Source: Funneliformis mosseae (lineage: Eukaryota > Glomeromycota > Glomeromycetes > Glomerales > Glomeraceae). Taken from it: a stretch of DNA of 22,411 nt. Shown here one piece after another: positions 1 through 11,200 of this stretch (positions are counted from its first letter, which is position 1; every line of letters starts with the position of its first letter). The position numbers and the translations under genes are program-made. The notes below the pieces were generated by a model. The model did no database searches. It was given only the letters and a program-made list of their open reading frames with translations, and was not told the origin of the DNA. The stretch spans positions 1-22,411 of the forward strand of contig CAJVPP010001139.1 in the NCBI GenBank assembly GCA_910592005.1, given 5' to 3'.

Positions 1-149
1 AGCGTAATTGAAAATTTTATTTAAATTGAGCTTGTAAAAAATGTTTATGATCTATAGATAATTAGAAAAGGTAGTATAGAGTAATGAATCTAGGTTTACA
101 TTATTCTAAAATAATGTAAAAATCTGAGTTTGGTATCTTCAAGAAGAAA

Positions 150-661
150 AATATAATATTAACTGCCTTGTTCCTACTATTAAATATGGTAAAGGTAGCG
201 TTATGATATGAAAGTATTTTTCATGATATGGGTTAGGTCTATTAGTAAAAATAGATGGTTAAATTAATAGCAATAGATATATTAAAGAGATTCTCACTTA
301 TTACGTGATATCATTTTTAGAGGAATTTGAAAAGAATTATAGTGAATATTTTTTTCAACAAGATAATGCACTGATCTAAACTAGTGCAAGTATACTTAAT
401 TTTATTGAAGAATTTGAAATAATTTTGCTGCCATAACCCAGTCAAAGTCTAGACCTTAATCTAATTGAACATCTTTAGAATAAGCTTGAACACTGTATTC
501 AATCTAAACAAAAACATCTAAAAAATCTAGGAGAATTAGAGATACTTCTACAGGAATGCTGGTCTGAAATTTTATGTGAGGTTTATCAAAAGCTGATTGC
601 AAATATGAAAAATCAGGTAGAAGTTGTGATAAAAGCACGTAGTTATCTCATTAGATATTGA
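150..661 (+). pseudogene. Decayed Tc1/mariner transposase (C-terminal two thirds)
   Basis: Translation across several in-frame stops gives a recognisable Tc1-like DDE transposase. An NCLVPTIKYGKGSVM segment (about 163-212) corresponds to the conserved KxGxGSVMVWG block. It is followed by a YGLGLLVKIDG block (about 228-260), QQDNALI (about 358-376, the QDNAPxH motif with the second catalytic Asp), and a PSQSLDLNLIEHL stretch (about 436-477, the SPDLNPIEHLW motif with the third acidic residue). The reading ends at a stop at 659-661. Stops inside the motifs (for example in place of Trp after SVMI and within the QDNA block) show it is not functional. The N-terminal helix-turn-helix and first Asp are not recognisable; they may lie left of the window or be eroded in 1-150. 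This is a long-inactive copy. Confidence 0.85.
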
Positions 662-2277
662 TAAATACTTTTAATAAATTTTTATGGAGATTAATTTTAT
701 AAAATTAATTTATTAATTTATTAATTTATTTTTTTTGAAAAAAAATAATGATTTTTTATTGTTAGACTTTAGTAATAGTAAAAATATTTAATTTTACAAG
801 ATTTTGGGTTGGGACTTTTTGCATTATGTTATATATAATATAACATTTAATAAATATAGTATTTGTGCAATACATACTTAATAAAAAAATTTTTTAATAT
901 GTTAATAACTAATTTAATTTTATATAAAAAAAGACTATAATAAATGCTAGCTAAAATATCAAGACTATCTTTTAATTCAAGTGCTACATATTAAATTACT
1001 AATAATTTATTAAAAAGAATTTAAAAATTATTAAAAATTTGTTATTTATTTAGAAAGTATTCATATATAATTTTTTCAGGTTAATAAATAAGTTGATTGT
1101 TAAAAAAAACATTTTTTTATTATTTGTCAGGTAATCCTAAATTTTTTGACCAGGAGTGTAAATATAATCCTATATTAAATAAGTTCTAATTTTAAAGATA
1201 CATTTTAGTATAATAATAATTGGATTTAAAAATGATTTATATGAAAAAACTCATATAAATAAGTCATATAGAGATTACATATACATCAGCTTATTTTTAT
1301 TAGCATAATTGATCAATAAACACATCAAAAATAATTATAAACTTGTAAAGGAAGGAGTAATTAGCTTCTAGACCTGCCTTAAAGATGATAATTATTTCTA
1401 TTATTTGAGCTCGCTTAGCTATTAATTTTTACCATTCTATTTACTATAATCTTTCTTTTCACTTTTTACCTAAGATACTATTAATTTTAAGGTTTTGAAT
1501 TTGAGATTTATTTTTTGTTTATAAAAGTTCTTTACTGTAGAAGCTCTAATTGTACTTTTTCAAGATCTTTGATCTTACTCTTAATTTTGCAATACATTTT
1601 AAACAGAATTAATATCATTGAGTTTTCTCTCTTTGTATTAAAGAGTTATTTAAATTTATTCTAAAAAGTTAAAATGTCTTTATATAATTTGACTAAATTA
1701 AGAGAACTGGATGTTTAATATACATTATATAATTTGAACTGCTTGAGACTATCTTATATTTTGTAAAGGCTCTTTTCAATAATATTAAGTTTATTAACTG
1801 TTACATTATATGTAGCAGTTTATCAGTAGTTATTAATATAAAAAAATAAGCATGTAATAGTCAAAATTGCATGTGAACTGCTCTTGATCATAAATATCTA
1901 AATAAAAAAGAGCAAAAGCATGAATGCTTCTACAATTTTGTAGAGAATATCTGTAAAGAATCTAATTTTATAGTTTCAGAAGTTATTAATAAAGTTAAAC
2001 CCTATAAATTAGATTGATAAAAATAGGATATGACAAACTCTATATTTGAAGTGAAGCTACTATTCAAAAGTAATAGTATCCAATAAGGTTTAATAAGCTT
2101 ATAATAGTAGGTTAAGGCTGTTTTAAGTAATCTATACTAGGTGATAACTACAGTAGTAATAGAAAAAACTGGCAGTAAATGAAAATTCATTTACTCAATC
2201 AATATTTATTAAAATCATTCAAAACTTAAAAAATAAATTAACTAATATCACATTTATTATATATTAAAATTTTAATA
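662..2277. other. A+T-rich intergenic DNA without a supported gene
   Basis: This stretch is very A+T-rich with frequent stops in all frames. Apart from the TIR-like end at 1131-1160, the only thing noticed is a stop-free + strand run of 46 codons (about 1874-2014) with coding-like composition (Lys, Glu, Cys, Phe mixed) and no start codon. It could be a fragment of an old gene or transposon, but I do not recognise it. Confidence 0.5.
1131..1160. repeat. Terminal-inverted-repeat-like end of a Tc1-type element
   Basis: The 30-bp stretch reads, on the - strand, as TACACTCCTGGTCAAAAAAT followed by TTAGGATTAC. This is the style of a Tc1/mariner terminal repeat: a TA at the edge, then a GGTCAAAAA core. 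It lies about 470 bp beyond the transposase stop at 661. I found no matching inverted copy elsewhere in the window, so its partner is presumably outside the left edge or lost. Assignment to the same element as the transposase relic is inference. Confidence 0.4.
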
Positions 2278-3306
2278 TTAAATTACATTGCTATTTCTTT
2301 CAATTACCAAATTTACTCTCCTTTTCATACTATTGACTAAATTAAGACAGAGGTTTTGATTAATGTTGAACTATTCACCTTTAATAATTTTCATAAAAAT
2401 CTTTTGTGTAACTAATTTTTATTAATTTGTTTATTAATCTTTTTTTTCACCCTTTTCTTGATAATCGCTTACAAATTTTCTATTGGATTCAGATCTGGAG
2501 AATATGATGGCTAATTGAAAATTGCAGGATATTAATTTTCAAAAAAAGATACCGTAAGCTTAGCTTTGTGTTTCAGATAATATTTTGAATAGTTCAGTTC
2601 AGTCTAGATTATAGGTTAATCTAAAACTGAACTAAAAATTTCAGTTCAATTCAGTTCAGATTATTAATTTTAAAAATACTAATCTGAAACTGACTAAAGT
2701 TGATCTGAACTGAAAATTTTTAGATTAATCCAAATCGTTTAGAGCTTTAGCTTCAGATCATTGTCCTGTTAGAATATCCAAGACTTTTTAAGAAATTGAT
2801 ATGCTTGAATAAAAAGATTATTTGTTAAAATTTCATGATACAACTTCTTATTCATATTTTCAGTAAATATGTGAAATCCAACGATTTTTTGCAAATAAAA
2901 AGCCTTTTAAACATAAACTTTGAATGGGTATTTGATAACTCTATAAGTTAGTTTTTCTTTACCCTCTTTATAATGAACTAAGATGGTGTTATAGAACATT
3001 TGAAAGGTCGTTTCATCAGAAAAAACTATATTTTTCTAATTTTTATTTTCATGAACTTCTGTTCAAGAAACTCATCTCTCTTTTGTAATTGAAGTGATGA
3101 ATAGGATTTTTTTAGAAGCATAAACTCAGTAATCAAGCTTTTAAAGATTCTTACAGACTGTACAAGTGGCTATGTTAAGACTTAGATAAGTATTATTAAG
3201 AATGTCTGCAATTTTAAAACTTGTTGCACTAGCAAATGAACGAGTGAGCTGATTAAGATGACATCACTTTTTTAGACTTAAATCTTTTGGACATCCTAGA
3301 TGACAT
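2278..3306 (-). pseudogene. Decayed Tc1/mariner transposase with internal insertion
   Basis: On the - strand, starting from an ATG at 3306, the translation shows a helix-turn-helix region (LNQLTRSFASATSFKIADI, about 3185-3260). It is followed by a SDETTFQMF block (about 3005-3035, the conserved SDExxF motif with the first catalytic Asp), QDND (about 2757-2768, second Asp), PSYSPDLNPIENL (about 2479-2517, third acidic residue) and a C-terminal NSMKRRVNLVIERN segment (about 2300-2340) ending in a stop at 2278-2280. These are the diagnostic Tc1 blocks in the correct order. Several stops and frame changes, and a foreign segment at about 2580-2742 between the second and third catalytic blocks, make it a dead copy. 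No convincing terminal repeats were identified around it. Confidence 0.88.
2580..2742. repeat. Foldback-like insertion in the transposase relic, rich in CAGTTCAG
   Basis: This segment interrupts the Tc1 reading between the QDND and SPDLNPIE blocks. It is rich in CAGTTCAGTT and its complement CTGAACTG. An imperfect inverted arrangement is visible: GGTTAATCTAAA at about 2614-2625 against TTTTTAGATTAATCC at about 2717-2731, with the CAGTTCA motifs inside. The transposase sequence on each side carries a similar short stretch (AGCTTAGC...TTTCAGAT at 2558-2579 and AGCTTTAGCTTCAGAT at 2743-2758), which resembles a target duplication. I read it as a small nonautonomous or satellite-like insertion; its family is unknown. 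Confidence 0.5.
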
Positions 3307-5740
3307 TATTATTTTAAATTTTTAGTTTTTTTTAACTGAGATGACCACCAATACAATATCTTTAGTGTGAACTTGGTAATTTTGTGTAGTTCGTTTACAT
3401 TTTGTGTTGTATTATTCTATAACAACTTAACTACTTTACATCATTCTTTAATAGAATTTTTTTGTAGTATTATTATATAATATCGGTCATGAGGCACTCT
3501 TGTGTTCAGTTTTTTATACATATTGATTAGTGTAATATAGTAAATAACCAAACAAAAAATTGGTTTGTGTTATCTAATTAGATATGATGTAAATCATTAT
3601 TTTAATCATATGATCGTGACTGCCATTTTTTCTACCATTACTGTATATAGAGATGTGTTTCTAGGTAGGTTGTTATATCTCATAACGAGATTGAAAATCT
3701 ATAGAGATAACTCTATAATGAGATCAAACAAGTCCTACTTAGAATATACTTATAGCTTAATTTCTAGCTATTGTATATTAATAATAAAAAAATTTGTCAG
3801 AATATCCTTCAAAATTTGGATTTTAAAATAAGTACAAGATCATGATTCTAGTATTTGTAGTTGATGAGTTATAATCTTTCAAATATAACTAATCATATTT
3901 GCATTTTTTTTAATAGCTATTATAGATATTTTATGATTTTATTCTGTAGGTTTTTTTTATCTAAATTTATCATTTATGCATATTTATTGATTATTTTTTT
4001 TTATTTTTTTATTTTAAAAGTTCTTTAACTATTTTCTTTCTTTATGATCAATTATTTTTTTCAAATCTTATAATTAATCTTGATCTGTATTATATTATTA
4101 TTATTTGTTATATGATCTATTATATCTTATATTATGATTATATTATTAATTTAGAGATCTTTTTATGTTGTATTTTTTGTTTTAGTAACTTTTCTATATT
4201 ACTTATCATATTATTCATTATTGATATTAAATGATTTGTATTTTGTAATATAATTTTAATTGATTATTTTATTCTTTATTTTATGACTTTACTTTAGTTA
4301 ATATTATATGATTTATTGTTTTATTTTATGATCTTTTTCAATTGGTCATTTTCTAAAGTTAAATGATATATTATTTTAACTCTATATTGTTATGTATCTC
4401 AAAATCAAATTAGTTTAAAAGAAACTATTATAAAAAAGGTTATAAAACTATAGAAATTGCTATCAAAAAAGGGAGTAGATAGAAGATAAAGTAATTAAAA
4501 AATAGTCAAAAAATGGATTGTTAAAAAAACATCAGAAGGTGAAGAAATTGAAAATTGAATAGAAATTATTATTTTTTTTTTAATTATTTTAAAGTATTTT
4601 ATTTTTTAAACCTTTTATTTAATTCTTTAAATTTTTTATTTATTTATTCATTTTATAGTATTTTTATTTTTCTATTTTAATATAATATTTATTAATTATT
4701 ATATAATTATTAAATATCTTCTTCAATTATATAAATATTTTATGTATTATGTATTATTATTATTATTATTATTAATATTATATTTTACCTCTTTTATTAT
4801 ACTGAATTATATAGTATTTTGCAATAAAAAAAAAGAAAATTACTAAAAAAAAGTTTATTTGTAAGTTAAATTGAATTAATTTTACTAAATATTAATTATT
4901 AATTTCAATTTTAAAGCCTCTTTTTTCTAATTTATAATAATAATTATTATTTTACCATTACTATTTTTTTATTTTATTATTATTATTATATGATTACTAT
5001 TTTACTTTTCTTTAATTTCTTTTCTTAATTATTTATTCTATCTGAAGAAAAACATTTAAATACCTTTAGAATTTATTAATAAAACATTTTTGGAATATTT
5101 ATACCATTTTTTTTTTTTTTTTAATATATTAATATTAAAATTTTACTATTTATAAAGCTAATTAACTAAAATATATCTTAAAAATTTAAGTTCATTGCCG
5201 TAGTAATAGCATACAGAATTTATTAATAAAATTTTTTATCATATAGTTTAAAAGTTAACTCTAAAATAATCATAGAACCTAATGATTGTTAAATATCATT
5301 TTACATATTTATAAATATTTTTTAAATACTTTAAGATTTATTGCTATTTAAGGACTTGAAATAATAAACCCAATAAAATAGATCATAAAAAGTAAAGAAT
5401 AAATGCTTAATTTAAATTATTAAATGCAAATAAAACCTTTCAAAATACATCATCATTTTTTTTTTAATCAATAAATTTATTCTATGAATGTAAAATATTA
5501 TTTTTTTTTTCTTTGGTTAAAATAACTGCCATACTGTATATACTTGCAAGCTTTCTTAGTTCGCTTAACGAAAAAGTGATTGAAAAAGTAGAATTTTTTA
5601 TAGTTAACCGAACCAATGGAATGAATAAAATAGTTCTTATAAAATATATTTATATACTGTATGTAATCATGAAGCTTTTTTTGGTAGATGCCGCAAATAG
5701 ATAGATCGTTTTAAAATTTATGTCTATATGTGACTAGTTT
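3307..5740. other. Very A+T-rich low-complexity DNA without a supported gene
   Basis: The region is dominated by T-rich runs, TTA/ATT triplet runs and recurring TTTATGATT-like words around 3900-4350. Short open frames at 3565-3831 and 5513-5704 have the Ile/Tyr/Leu/Lys composition expected of random A+T-rich DNA, no start context and no family resemblance, so I do not call them genes. A faint Tc1-like N-terminal fragment may lie near 4400-4555 on the + strand (described in the findings). Confidence 0.6.
4752..4773. repeat. (ATT)n microsatellite
   Basis: Seven uninterrupted ATT/TTA triplets within low-complexity DNA. A similar (AAT)n run lies at 6211-6227. Both are ordinary simple repeats. 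Confidence 0.85.
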
Positions 5741-5967
5741 ACTTTTCTTTTTTGGTTAAATATCCGGAATTTGTGCTTAGCAAATGAGATTTTAATGCAT
5801 TGGAAGGTGGAAAGTACAAATACAAATCCGACCTGTATCAATTATCAAATCTTTTCCACCATGTTCTCGATCTTTCTTTGTCACAATTGGATTAATTTCA
5901 TTTATTATGTTAATCAATCATTGCAAATATATGAATCGTATGTGTTGTGAAAAAAGAAAAGAATGAT

Positions 5968-6038
5968 AAGGTATTGAATTATAAGAAATGAAGAAAAGGA
6001 ATGGTAGAAAGAAGTAAGGTATGGAATTATAAGAAATG
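5968..6038. repeat. Imperfect tandem duplication, period about 48 bp
   Basis: A 23-bp core (AAGGTATTGAATTATAAGAA followed by ATG) at 5968-5990 recurs with one mismatch at 6016-6038. Purine-rich spacers separate the copies. Confidence 0.7.
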
Positions 6039-6138
6039 TAGGCTTTTATTATTGCGTCTAAATTATGTGTCTTTGAAATAAAGTTACGTTTTTCATATAA
6101 TGTTGATTATAATAAAAATAAATTACTAAATTACAAAT

Positions 6139-6178
6139 CTACAATATTTCTATCATTCCTACAATATTTCTATCATTT
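6139..6178. repeat. 20-bp tandem duplication
   Basis: The unit CTACAATATTTCTATCATTC at 6139-6158 is followed directly by a copy at 6159-6178 differing only at the last base. Confidence 0.9.
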
Positions 6179-8267
6179 CAATTCTCCTTAACTTCGAAAC
6201 AAGATTATATAATAATAATAATAATAAGATGATTCTTCGCGGTCCCTGACTTGAAATTAACAAACTATGATTATTAGAGAATAAACGAGTGAGTTTTTTT
6301 TTTTTTTTTTTTTTTAATTAGAAGGGTAATCGATAATCATTTAGCAATTATCAATTCATCAATGTACTTCTTTCATTGGTACGTTTTTATTTCAAGAAGT
6401 GGATCTCGACCTTATACTGACAAATTCTTTTCTTTGACAATCAACTCTTATCACAAATTAATTGCTTTTTATATTTAGAAAATAAAAGATTTCTTTTAAT
6501 ATGTTTGGATTTTCATACATTTAATAACTATTATCAAATCTAGAATAACTTAATGCTGGTTAAAAAAGCACGGTAGGTATGACAAACAAAATGAACTGCA
6601 TCTATCGTGATAAAATATACGAAGAAAATCAAAGTTTTTACCCAATCCCTAATTTCATGTAAATATCGGTATTTACCGTTCAATATTTACTCGGAATAGC
6701 CGAAAAATTTTCGATGAATGATGATGAATGGCAAACGTTATTTTGTTATATGCATTCACATCAGAACTTTCTCGGTTTTGAGTTTTTGGGGGAGATAAAA
6801 TTCTTTATCCTTTCCCGAAACAGTTTAAATTCATTCTGGAAAGGTTTCCGAAATAAATAAATATGTATCTAACGTTACAAAATCGGTAAAAATAGTTTAG
6901 ATTGTATCTCATAATCCCGTTTCGTGGTGTCATTGATTCCTTTGGTGGCTCGATTAAATAAACCCAAAGAACTTGATCTATTTATTATGAAATCAAAATC
7001 TTAGTATTGTTCTTTAAACATCAGAGACCATTATCGCTCTGACCATTTTTTCTTTAAAAGAAATAAAATTTTTTTAATATCTACCTTCACTTAACCATAT
7101 CTCCGAGAATTCGAATTCTGCATTAATGGTCCAAATTTTCTTTTTTCATTACCTCGTTTTATTTGTTTTGTCCATTGTGCGCGTAAAACGTTACAATCCG
7201 GTAAATGTTAATTAATATTGTCCCAAAAATTGTTTATTCAATGAGATCTACGCATTCAACATCCAATATTCGATGCAAATTTATTATTAAATACATAAAC
7301 AATAGTAGAGAAGAAAAGAAGAAAAGGTGTAATAAAATGACAATGATTATTAGAACATTTATTCCTGTAAAGAAAACGAGGCCCAAGCCACTCTATTAAT
7401 AGCATCTTTAAAGCCTCAATCCTCATTTCGAGTATTTCCGATATAAAATTTTCATCATCATTAATTAATACGAACCATTAAAGTGTAGGGCATTTAAAAT
7501 ATTTATTCGTCTTTTTTATCATCTTTAAAAGGTTAAAAATTTACAAATCAAAAAGTAATGAAAAATAATTTTCATGCGATATTTATATATACGATATACA
7601 ATACTTTTTCCAATTTAATCCTTTTTTTTCTCCTTTATTGTGATATCCATCTCCCTCCCATTATTTGTTCATTCAATACTTTTTTTAATAAAGAAGGCCT
7701 TGCATTAAAAAATATATATACTGTTTATCATAATATTAACTTTGGTGCATTTTACAAAACTGCAAAACCCATCATAAAACACAATACATGTAACACCCCC
7801 ATTTTTTTTTTATTTAGTATGTCATTCTAATTATTATTAATATTGTTACCTCATATAAATAATTGAAACCTGACAATATGCTTGATAAATAAAGTTACAT
7901 TGTACAAGCTTTAAAAAAAAATTGTACGAGTTAGCTTTAAAAAAAAAAAAAAAATGAACGAATATAAATACGTTTCAGTTTTTTTTTTTTTTTTTTTCTC
8001 TCCACCTTTTGTTCACGACATAATTTTTTTCAGTTTTCATTTCATTTTCATTTTCATTTTTCATATCTTTTTTTGTATATTATTAATGTCCAAAGCTTTT
8101 TTCTAAAAAAGAAAAAAAAAAAAAAAAAAAATATATTAGAAGAAAATTTTTGATGTATTATATTATTTAATATTATCGAGAAACAACTAGAAAAAAAAAA
8201 TTTTTTTAAAAGAAAACCCAAACGAAAAATTTACGCGTCTATTCACTATTGGTTTCTGTCATTCAAA

Positions 8268-11200
8268 ATGTTGTCACCGACGAGAAGTATTTTAAGAGCG
8301 GTTGCAAAACAATCATCTCGCAATCCGATAGAGATGATTGTATTTTGCCTAATAATTGCATCATTCGCTTATGCTTCATTATTTCGTTCATTAATCGAGT
8401 CGGAATATTTTAATGAACTATCATTTAATAATAACAAAGTTGATTCAACCAAAGTGATCGTACAACCAAATTCAAATGATTTCGTTCTTTCAACCAGAAT
8501 TGAATCAACGACACAAGCCTCAAAGGTTCAATTAAAACAAATCGTCATTCCGATTGAAAATCCTGTATCAAATCAACATAAATTTATTGATAACATACGA
8601 GAATTTAAAGAATTTATCGAAAAAGAAATATTCAACACCGAAATAATTAATAAATTATATGATAATTATCATTTATGTTTTAAACCAATCGAAAATGATA
8701 TGATTAATTCGAAATGTATTGAAATTAATAATAATATTTCATTAGAACAGGTTTCAATGCAATATTATAATCATGAATTAAATTCTCATCATGTAATTTT
8801 AACTTATGCATTGGAAGTTAACGATCCTCACTCTATTCATCTCGCTAATTCTTTGGAGGATCAAATTGCTAAATTACATTTTAGTCAATTTGTATCTACT
8901 ATTAAAAGACAATCTACCCCTGCTGAGAAAGGTTCCTTTGCTTGGTTGGCCTTTGCTTTTGGTAGTTTGGTTTTAAAAATTCAGGAGTTAATCCAGGTTG
9001 GTTAATAAAAACCGATTTTTATTTTTTTATTTTTACAGGTTTTTATGTATTACCATGTGCTAACTCATCCTTAATTAGAAAGCAGACACCATTGATATTG
9101 TGGTTATATGCGCCGGTTGGTTATTGATGCAACTTACATTCTTGACACTTTTCCTCAACATGCAAAAAATTGGTTCACGTTACATTCTAGCAATGTGTGT
9201 TATGTCAAACGGATTCTTCGCTTTCATGTCGGCTTTATTAACAATAAATGTATTCGGCGTGTCCGTAAGTCCTATTTTATTAAGGTAACACCTTTTTATG
9301 ATTATTATTTTCTTTTGATAACCCATCTTAATAATCATAATCTTCTAATACTAATATAAGAATCATCTTTCAATTATCAGCGAGGCAATCCCATTCTTAA
9401 TCATAACAGTGGGATTCGAAAAACCATTTGCATTAACAAAAGCTGTCTTCGCTACATCACCATCAAAGGAATCTCCTCAATCAAATCAGGTTGATAAATC
9501 AGCAGAATTTCCTTATAACGTTAGAGATAGCGTCATTGCCGGTGTTGAACAAAAAGGGCCATTGATTGTACGCGATTATTTTATTGAAATTGGTGTATTA
9601 TTCATTGGAGCTCTATCTGGTGTGGCTGGTTTGCAAGAATTTTGTTTCTTGGCCGCTTTCATCTTACTTTACGATTGCGTATTCCTTTTCACCTTTTATA
9701 CCGCCATGTTGACCCTCAAACTTGAGGTAAATCAATTAATTAATCGGGTGTTTGTTTATTTTAATTGATTGATTTTGATTCTAATTAAAAAACATTTTTT
9801 AGTTGAAACGAATTCGTAAAACTCAATTAAAGCAAAGATTGGTTGAGAGCGATGAGCTAATAAGTAGTCCCGCAAACATTGGTCAAAATATTGTCGAAGC
9901 ACTCTGTGATACATCTGTTGAGACCGAAGAAACCAAAAAATTTGACAATCAAATGATTGCAAGAATCAAACTTTTAATTGTGAGCATTTCTTAATATTAA
10001 TTAATTAATTAGTTTTTTTTTTTGAGTTTCTTACTCATACAATCGAAAATTTTTTTTTTTAGATCGCTGGTTTTCTTATAATGCACGTGATGAACTTTTG
10101 CACAACTTTACACACAAATGATCAAACGGATCAAGCTCAACATAATCTACAAACACCCAAAGTTGATATACATGATCCTGAAATTATGCAAAATTTAAAT
10201 AATTTACTTATACAACACCGTGCCGGATCTGAATCTCATTTACCGCTCATCATTGATATAACTCCACCAATAATCTTTCGCGTGGTTCAAGATAGCGGTA
10301 CCAATCCGATTCTGGTACAAGCTTTTTACAAAAGTTTTGATTCATTATTAAATCTATGGTCATTTTATGTTCAAGATCCTGTCCTTTCGAAATGGATTTC
10401 ACTTGGTTTAATAGTTTCCATATTCTTGAACGTGTATCTCTTGAATGCGCATAAACAGCCAAAGGCCACTTTGGAGCGCGTGGGTAAGGAATCGATTAGT
10501 CTTACTGAAGAAAATCATGTTAAAAAAGTCGAAATCGAAAAAGAATTAATCGCAGAGGTAGTAGAAACAGCAACATCGAGTCCCGTAAAGGTTGTTCCAG
10601 AAAAAGTATCCAAAAATTTGATCGGTTCCGAAATTGATTCATCAATTAAAGGTGATGTTGATAAAAAACTTCGATCCGTTGAGGAATGTATTAAAATACT
10701 TAAATCAACCGCATCAGGCGCGGGTCCTTCGGAATTAATCGACGAAGAAATTATCCTCTTAGTTAACAACGGAAAGATTGCTGCTTACGCGTTAGAGAAG
10801 GTTCTTCGAAACATGGAAAGGGCCGTAAAAATACGAAGGGCTTTGATATCACGTGCTACCATCACAAAGACCTTGGAAACATCAGCGTTACCAATGGAAA
10901 ATTATGATTACGCAAAAGTTATGGGATCTTGTTGTGAGAACGTTATTGGGTATATGCCAATTCCGGTTGGTATCGCGGGTCCTTTGGAAATTGATGGTGA
11001 AATGATTCATATCCCAATGGCTACAACGGAAGGTTGTTTGGTCGCTTCTACGGCACGTGGTTGTAAAGCGATTAATGCTGGTGGGGGTGCAACTACAATC
11101 ATCACGCAAGATGGAATGACACGTGGACCGTGCGTTGAATTCCCAAATATCACAAGAGCGGGAGAGGCTAAAGCTTGGATAGATAACGAGGGAAATTCCA

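Larger units (their letters stand above)
5741..8267. other. Long upstream region of HMG-CoA reductase, no gene supported
   Basis: Base composition becomes less extreme from about 5740, yet no frame gives a recognisable protein. Open frames at 7205-7399 and 7558-7830 look random. The segment holds short tandem duplications (5968-6038, 6139-6178, 7901-7954), an (AAT)n run at 6211-6227, and homopolymers (T runs near 6294-6315 and 7978-7997, A runs near 7939-7953 and 8113-8130). A TTTTCA-type repeat lies at about 8034-8062. It probably contains the promoter and 5' leader of the gene at 8268. Leader introns or a noncoding transcript cannot be excluded from sequence alone. Confidence 0.5.

Noticed and set aside
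3565..3831. 88-codon + strand open frame in A/T-rich DNA
   Set aside because: It starts at a non-ATG codon, has Ile/Tyr/Leu/Lys composition typical of random A/T sequence, and shows no domain or splice-supported extension.
5513..5704. 63-codon + strand open frame
   Set aside because: Non-ATG start and no family features; likely chance.
7558..7830. 90-codon + strand open frame with ATG upstream of HMGR
   Set aside because: Phe/Ile/Asn-rich chance-like composition, no recognisable motif, located in the low-complexity leader region.
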